Below, piece after piece: positions 59,675-64,000 of a stretch of DNA of 64,000 nt. The position numbers and the translations under genes are program-made. Numbering within the stretch: the stretch's first letter is position 1; every line of letters begins with the position of its first letter. The notes below the pieces were generated by a model, which worked only from the letters and a program-made list of their open reading frames with translations, did not search any database and was not told the DNA's origin. Location of the stretch: assembly GCF_900096945.1 (NCBI RefSeq), contig NZ_FMKA01000001.1, forward strand, positions 248,001-312,000, written 5' to 3'. This stretch comes from Anaerobium acetethylicum (GTDB lineage Bacteria; Bacillota; Clostridia; Lachnospirales; Lachnospiraceae).

Positions 59675-60007
59675 TTAGTTTTCCTTATTTCCGTTCTGTA
59701 TCCCCATAATATAGTCCTTCACTTTTACGCCTCCGGACTCCCGGTATACATCTTCTATAATCTGCTGTACTACCAAAAGCGCTTCCTCATAGCCGCAGGC
59801 AATGCCCACTATGAATAAGGGCCTGTTTCTGTAATGGCGCTGCATCAGCTCTGCTGAATGGTAAATATCCAGAAGGTTCCGTTCGTTGCTTGGAAGCGCT
59901 ATGACATACGTCCTGACCATTCCTGCCCTGTGCTTTATCTTCCAGATTATAGTATATTTATTCATCCGGGCTTTTTCACCCATATATAAGTTTCTATACC
60001 ACTTCAT
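59675..60007 (-). CDS. Hypothetical protein coupled to the polyphosphate phosphotransferase gene
   Basis: 110 residues, not recognised. Basic N-terminus, then a beta-rich YTIIWKIKHRAG, VRTYVIALPSNERNLLDIYHSAEL and a strand-helix unit RPLFIVGIACGYEEALLVVQQIIEDVYRESGG (split). No signal peptide or membrane helix is seen. Its ATG overlaps the stop of the upstream phosphotransferase gene (ATGA at 60007-60004), so translation is coupled. A shorter start at 59965 is possible but loses this coupling. Composition matches its neighbours. A helper role for the phosphotransferase or for the DUF2953 membrane protein is possible but untested. Confidence 0.75.
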   Translation of the reverse strand: MKWYRNLYMGEKARMNKYTIIWKIKHRAGMVRTYVIALPSNERNLLDIYHSAELMQRHYRNRPLFIVGIACGYEEALLVVQQIIEDVYRESGGVKVKDYIMGIQNGNKEN

Positions 60008-61494
60008 CTTAATCTCTCTTCTATAGCTGCTATGATAGTTTCCAAAACCTTTATTCTTGCATAATATTTAGAATTGGCTTCCACGATGGTCCACGGGGCA
60101 TAAGTAGTCGAGGTCCTGATCAGCATCTCGTCAGCAGCCTTTTCATACTGGTCCCATTTATCTCTGTTTCGCCAGTCTTCCTCTGTAATTTTCCACTGTT
60201 TAGAAGGATCTGCCATGCGCTCGGCGAACCGAAGCTCCTGCTCATTCCGGTCTATGTGCATCCAGAATTTCAGGATAATGGTACCAAAGCGTGCTATATG
60301 CTCTTCCATCTGGTTTATTTCTTTGTAAGCTCTCTTCCATTCAGTGACGCTGCAATAGCTTTCCACTCTTTCAACCATCACTCTACCATACCATGTTCTG
60401 TCATAAATAGCAACGTGTCCGGCCCTTGGGATGGTGTTCCAGAACCTCCAAAGGTAGTGACGGGCCTTCTCGGCAGCATTCGGGGCGTCGGTAGGGTTTA
60501 CGGTATACCCCCGGGGATCCATGTTCTCTGTGAGCCGCTTTATAGCCCCTCCCTTTCCTGAAGCATCCCACCCTTCAAATGCAATGATGACAGGAATTTT
60601 CCGGCGATACAATTCGTTATGGAGCATATACAGCTTTTGCTGGAGCACTGGCAATTTCTCCTGATATTCCTCCCTTGACATCAGCCTGTTCAGATCAACG
60701 CTGCCAAGCACGGAAGATTTGTAGATGCTGAGAGCATCAGGGATTTCATTATCAGAGCCGTTTTTTTCTGCAGTCCGTTCTTCGATTTCCGAAATACGTT
60801 TCGAAAGGAAGCCGCTTACGGCTGAAATTATTTTAACAGCAGCATATTCTTTATCCATGGCCTCTACAATTGTCCAGGGCGCATATTCCGTATCGGTTTT
60901 TTCAAGCATTTCCTCATTCATCCTGAGATAGCTCTCGAACTCTTTGTTTCTTCTCAGATCGCCTTCCGAAACCCTCCAGGCTGTTTCCTTTGTAGAACGG
61001 AGCTCTTCCAGCCTTTTTTTCTGCTCTTCCTTTGAAATATAGAGAAACAGTTTAATGATTACCATCCCGTCATCATGAAGCTGTCTTTCAAAAGAATTTA
61101 TCTCCTGGTATGCACAGGATACCTTTTCCCCGGCTATTTTTCCATCAAACCGGTCTATCAGGACACGTCTGTACCAGCCCCTTATAAACATCGACATCCT
61201 GCCTTTTTCCGGCGTCTTGGTCCAGAAGCTCCAGAGAAACGGCCGTTCCTTCTCCTCTTCCGATTCTCCGCCTGTAGCATAGGTATAGAACCCCCTGGGA
61301 TCCAGAGGATGTATAAGCCGGTTCAGCAGCGCCCCCTTGCCGGAAGCACCAAGGCCTTCAAACAGAATCACCACAGGAATGCCAAGAACCCTGCTCTTCC
61401 TCTGAAGTTCAGACAGTCTGGGTTCCAGAACGTCCATAAGCTCATTATATTCCTTTTTCTTCATCTTCTTTGACAGATCGATTTTTTCAAGCAT
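60004..61494 (-). CDS. pap: Polyphosphate:AMP phosphotransferase (two-domain PPK2)
   Basis: 496 residues with two tandem PPK2 domains. The second (about 270-496) has the full set: Walker A FEGWDASGKGG, Walker B YDRTWYGRVMVERV and the lid residues after it. In the first (about 15-245) the P-loop reads FEGLGASGKG and the Walker B Asp is replaced: MFIRGWYRRVLIDRF. One-active-domain tandem PPK2 proteins (class II) turn AMP to ADP with polyphosphate, which supports the name. Start at 61494 is set by GGAGGGGGGAG upstream. No ppk1 or ppx gene is in the window. Confidence 0.9.
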   Translation of the reverse strand: MLEKIDLSKKMKKKEYNELMDVLEPRLSELQRKSRVLGIPVVILFEGLGASGKGALLNRLIHPLDPRGFYTYATGGESEEEKERPFLWSFWTKTPEKGRMSMFIRGWYRRVLIDRFDGKIAGEKVSCAYQEINSFERQLHDDGMVIIKLFLYISKEEQKKRLEELRSTKETAWRVSEGDLRRNKEFESYLRMNEEMLEKTDTEYAPWTIVEAMDKEYAAVKIISAVSGFLSKRISEIEERTAEKNGSDNEIPDALSIYKSSVLGSVDLNRLMSREEYQEKLPVLQQKLYMLHNELYRRKIPVIIAFEGWDASGKGGAIKRLTENMDPRGYTVNPTDAPNAAEKARHYLWRFWNTIPRAGHVAIYDRTWYGRVMVERVESYCSVTEWKRAYKEINQMEEHIARFGTIILKFWMHIDRNEQELRFAERMADPSKQWKITEEDWRNRDKWDQYEKAADEMLIRTSTTYAPWTIVEANSKYYARIKVLETIIAAIEERLR

Positions 61495-61835
61495 GACACT
61501 CCCCCCTCCGGCATATCGAAACCACAAACACGAATGGTAAAACTATTTTTCTTTCACTCTGATGGCCTGTGAAGCACATGATTCTGAATCGTTATATTCA
61601 TTTTACCAAAGATAAGAAAATAAATCATCCGAATTTATTCGGTTTTTTTGAGCATAATATGGAACCTTCATTGTGTTGTTACTTTCGCTTCGCTGCACTC
61701 ACAAAAAAACACCTCGCATTAACCAGGGCGTGAAAAGTAATATTGTCATGCAATATAAACGGCAGGCTAATCGCCGACCATTGAAAATAGCTGTGCAGAA
61801 ATGTTATAATTACAGAAAAACAGGGAGAGCTGACT
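61495..61835. other. Divergent intergenic region, pap to alkD
   Basis: 341 bp. Holds a reverse-oriented fragment of the three-hairpin repeat (61673-61715: complement of GCGAGGTGTTTTTTTGTG.GTGCAGCGAAGCG) and, for alkD, TGTTATAAT (extended -10 at 61802-61810) with TTGAAA at 61780-61785. No gene is seen. Confidence 0.6.
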
Positions 61836-62549
61836 ATGGATTTAAAGAAAACAGAATGGCTGAACACGGATTATCATCATTTAATTGAACTTCTAAAATC
61901 AGAAGCTGACGAAAAATACCGTGACTTTCAGAAAGGCCTGATTCCCGGCGACGAAAAAATGATTGGAATCCGCATGCCCAGACTCAGGCAGTTAGGCAAA
62001 GAGATCTCAAAAGGGAACTGGAAGGCTTTCATTTCCCTTGGCGGTGCAGATTATATCGAGGAGAAGATGCTCAAGGCTATAGTCGCAGGACTCTCAATAA
62101 CAGACATCAGGGAATTCATCACGACGGCTGAGGATTTTATTCCGCTGATTGGCAACTGGGCTGTCTGTGATGCCTTCTGTTCAGGAGCAAAAATTGTACG
62201 AAAGCACCAGGAAGAATTCTGGCCTGTCATTGAAAAATGGCTCCGTTCAGATAACCCCTGGGCTGTGAGAGCCGGAATCGTAATGATCATAAGCCATTAT
62301 ATGACAGAGGACTATCTGATTATCGCCCTCAACCTATGTGAAAGGATCCAGTCAGACAATTATTACGTCCGGATGGCTCAGGCATGGCTGGTGTCCGAGG
62401 CCTATGCGCGCTTTCCGGTAAAAACTCACGATTATCTTACCCGGTCCCTTCTTGACGACTGGACCTTCAACAAAGCTCTTCAGAAGGCCAGAGAATCCTT
62501 CAGGGTTTCTGATGAACGGAAATACATACTTCTGGGTATGAAAAGATAA
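61836..62549 (+). CDS. DNA alkylation repair protein (AlkD-like HEAT-repeat glycosylase)
   Basis: 237 residues, nearly all helical. Family features: MIGIRMPRLRQLGKEI near 43-58, IEEKMLKAIVAGLS, then FIPLIGNWAVCDAFCSGAK near 98-116 with the conserved Trp and Asp, and WAVRAGIVMIISHYM near 145. Members remove alkylated purines by tracking the backbone instead of flipping bases. Start follows GGGAGA. Plus strand, opposite to its neighbours, with its own promoter. A hairpin repeat at 62588-62678 follows and can terminate it. Confidence 0.92.
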   Translation: MDLKKTEWLNTDYHHLIELLKSEADEKYRDFQKGLIPGDEKMIGIRMPRLRQLGKEISKGNWKAFISLGGADYIEEKMLKAIVAGLSITDIREFITTAEDFIPLIGNWAVCDAFCSGAKIVRKHQEEFWPVIEKWLRSDNPWAVRAGIVMIISHYMTEDYLIIALNLCERIQSDNYYVRMAQAWLVSEAYARFPVKTHDYLTRSLLDDWTFNKALQKARESFRVSDERKYILLGMKR

Positions 62550-62587
62550 CCGGACAGAGTATTTTTTCCCATAGGGCCTGCGACATA

Positions 62588-62678
62588 TTCTTCTTGCGCA
62601 TCATGCGCGTCATGCGCCTCCTTGCGGAGTTTTTTTAATATATAGGAAATTCGTGGAATTTGCTATATATTAAAAAAA
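62588..62678. repeat. Intergenic hairpin repeat, type 2, copy 2
   Basis: TTCTTCTTGCGC..ATGCGCCTCCTTGCGGAG then a 23-bp stem with one mismatch (62630-62652 with 62656-62678, GTG loop). Same element as 17720-17798. Compared with that copy two stem positions changed on both arms, keeping pairing. In this place it follows alkD and ends in an A/T run, so it may serve as its terminator. Confidence 0.75.
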
Positions 62679-62706
62679 ATGTCTGGATCAAATTGATCCA
62701 GACATT
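62672..62706 (-). terminator. Intrinsic terminator after rpsU
   Basis: AATGTCTGGATCA (62678-62690) pairs with TGATCCAGACATT (62694-62706); on the minus strand a run of eight T follows. It overlaps the end of the alkD-side repeat by a few bases, so the two converge. Confidence 0.8.
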
Positions 62707-62816
62707 TATAAACCATTCAAATCGTGTTATAAAATAACACACTGCACATCTTACGCCTTCATACATTTCTACAGTGTAAACTGCAGATCAGTATATAGGA
62801 TATCAACCAATCAATC

Positions 62817-62993
62817 TTAGTTAAATTTACGTTTTCTAGCAGCCTCTGATTTCTTTTTGCGTTTTACGCTTGGTTTTTCATAATGCTCTCTTTTACGTAT
62901 TTCCTGTTGGATACCAGCCTTCGCACAGTTTCGTTTAAATCTGCGTAAGGCACTATCTAAAGTTTCATTGTCTTTAACAATTACATTTGACAT
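62817..62993 (-). CDS. rpsU: 30S ribosomal protein S21
   Basis: 58-residue, very basic small-subunit protein. [22 protein letters not shown] and the [26 protein letters not shown] block (split) are the family pattern. Start at 62993 is fixed by GGAGGGAGG upstream; the frame stays open to 63065 but without support. Own promoter (63073-63100) and terminator, so a single-gene unit. A hairpin lies in its leader right before the ribosome site. alaS is upstream on the same strand. Confidence 0.97.
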   Translation of the reverse strand: MSNVIVKDNETLDSALRRFKRNCAKAGIQQEIRKREHYEKPSVKRKKKSEAARKRKFN

Positions 62994-63015
62994 AGTCTCA
63001 CACCTAACCTCCCTC

Positions 63016-63043
63016 CAGTTGTGTATTGTGCATAATACAACTG
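63016..63043 (-). promoter_or_regulatory. Hairpin beside the rpsU ribosome site
   Basis: CAGTTGTATT / AATACACAACTG (minus strand) forms a stem with a 2-nt bulge directly 5' of GGAGGGAGG. Possible translational control site. Confidence 0.4.
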
Positions 63044-63072
63044 TTTGGGTATTTTTTAATTGCACTATTAAG

Positions 63073-63100
63073 ATTATAGCATATTTTTTTCATACGTCAA
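63073..63100 (-). promoter_or_regulatory. Promoter of rpsU
   Basis: On the minus strand TTGACG (63100-63095), 16-bp spacer and consensus TATAAT (63078-63073). Confidence 0.75.
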
Positions 63101-63127
63101 CAGTTTTATCAAAATTTACAAGTATTT

Positions 63128-64000
63128 TTATACAATTTGTAAATTTACCACCTCAATTGTCTTTGTGATGACATCATCCACGCCTGCAGGGTTCTTTCCT
63201 CCTGCCTGCGCCATGTTAGGTCTGCCGCCACCGCCGCCGCCTACAAGGCCTGCTACGCCCTTGATCAGGTTCCCGGCATGTGCTCCGTTCTTCATTGCGC
63301 CTTCCGTTGCCATTGCAATCAGACTCACCTTGTCAGTTCCCTGGACGGAAGCCAGCAGGATAACACTTTCACCAAGTTTTTCCTTTAACTGGTCTCCAAG
63401 TTCACGCAGGCCGTTCATGTCGACATCCATGACCTTGGCTGCAAGAACCTTGATTCCTTTCACTTCGACAACCTGGTCCATAACATCTCCCAGGGCATCT
63501 TTTGCAAGTTTGCTCTTAAACTTTTCATTTTCGCTCTGAAGAGCTTTCATTTCCTGGAGAAGAGCTTCTATCTTTTCGTTCACATTAGAAGGCGTGGTCT
63601 TCAGCAGTCCTGCTGCACGCTCAAGCCTTTCTTCAACTTCGTCATAGTAGCTGAATACGCCTTCAGCAGTAAGTGCTTCAATTCTTCTTACGCCGGCAGC
63701 AACGCCCGCTTCAGAAACAATCTTAAAAGCAGTTATGGTTCCTGTATTGCTGACATGCGTACCGCCACAAAGTTCTCTCGAGAAGTCTCCCATTGTGACA
63801 ACCCTTACGTCATCAGTGTATTTTTCACCAAAAAGGGCCATTGCTCCGGTCTTCTTTGCTTCTTCGATATTCATGACAGCAGTATTTACCGGAAGCGCTG
63901 CTGCTATCTTTTCATTTACGATTTCTTCAACTTTTGCGATTTCCTCGTCAGTCATTGCTGAAAAATGAGTGAAATCGAAGCGGAGCCTGTCCGAAGTGAC
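63128..64000 (-). CDS. alaS: Alanine--tRNA ligase, C-terminal part (cut by window end)
   Basis: Only the last 290 codons are inside the window; the frame is open through the edge at 64000 (VTSDRLRFDFTHFSAMTDEE across 63940-64000). The editing domain shows the metal site SRELCGGTHVSNTG with RRIEAL. A coiled region (about 125-165 of the visible part) and the C-Ala domain end, GLVGGGGGGRPNMAQAGGKNP, follow. The catalytic and anticodon-independent tRNA-binding parts and the true start lie outside. Ends with VVNLQIV. Confidence 0.96.
   Translation of the reverse strand, partial: VTSDRLRFDFTHFSAMTDEEIAKVEEIVNEKIAAALPVNTAVMNIEEAKKTGAMALFGEKYTDDVRVVTMGDFSRELCGGTHVSNTGTITAFKIVSEAGVAAGVRRIEALTAEGVFSYYDEVEERLERAAGLLKTTPSNVNEKIEALLQEMKALQSENEKFKSKLAKDALGDVMDQVVEVKGIKVLAAKVMDVDMNGLRELGDQLKEKLGESVILLASVQGTDKVSLIAMATEGAMKNGAHAGNLIKGVAGLVGGGGGGRPNMAQAGGKNPAGVDDVITKTIEVVNLQIV

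Noticed and set aside
1-64000. CRISPR arrays, rRNA and tRNA genes
   Set aside because: No regularly spaced repeats, and no tRNA cloverleaf or rRNA signature noticed while reading; a tRNAscan run would be decisive.

Overview
This 64-kb window is chromosomal sequence from a low-to-mid GC Gram-positive anaerobe of the class Clostridia. The evidence is the radC-mreBCD-mrdA-minCDE-rodA-mgsA operon, the rpmB/asp23/fakA-like/recG block, the ylm block (yggS-sepF-ylmH-lspA-rluD), the spore-associated family gene ytfJ and the GGAGG-type ribosome binding sites. An order-level guess is Eubacteriales/Peptostreptococcales; the sequence alone does not fix a genus. Most of the window is core housekeeping DNA, and nearly every gene lies on the minus strand. 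Plus-strand exceptions are ddl, murF, an AI-2E-type permease, a reverse transcriptase, rpmB and alkD.

Layout. 1-2.8 kb: ddl and murF (peptidoglycan precursor synthesis). 2.8-4.7 kb: amtB-glnK ammonium transport and PII, preceded by two tandem long RNA hairpins. 4.9-9.5 kb: an accessory-looking stretch with a tyrosine recombinase, an AI-2E-family permease and a free-standing reverse transcriptase (RT). The RT has its own promoter and a roughly 155-nt leader that appears highly structured. 9.5-18.3 kb: EcsC-like protein, YwbE, a cytidylate-kinase-like protein and the ylm block with aroB inside it. 18.3-29.2 kb: cell shape and division operon. 29.3-40.1 kb: YnbB-like PLP enzyme, miaA, mutL, mutS, a SulP transporter and miaB. 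40.1-43.2 kb: proline genes proA and proB, separated by two small genes. 43.3-55.4 kb: two flavoproteins, a MurJ/SpoVB-like flippase, a DUF3048 lipoprotein, ybeY-phoH, a CBS-domain membrane protein, a TtcA-like enzyme and recG. 55.5-64 kb: DAK2/FakA-like protein, asp23-like gene, rpmB, ytfJ, a DUF2953 protein, an unknown gene coupled to a polyphosphate:AMP phosphotransferase, alkD, rpsU and the 3' part of alaS, which runs off the window.

The most interesting item is the RT locus at 7.68-9.26 kb. A near-consensus promoter is followed, at its predicted start point, by an 11-bp inverted repeat enclosing 100 nt. Inside are an 8-bp hairpin and a possible pseudoknot. Then come the RT gene and a hairpin terminator. 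This layout (structured noncoding RNA followed by an RT) resembles retrons and the ncRNA-dependent DRT defence systems, but the RT lacks the retron signature I looked for, so I leave it unclassified.

Second in interest are intergenic repeats whose copies keep their hairpins while the stem sequences change on both arms. Third are the tandem hairpins before amtB, next to an AmtB with Glu in place of the first pore histidine and a PII protein without the uridylylated Tyr51.
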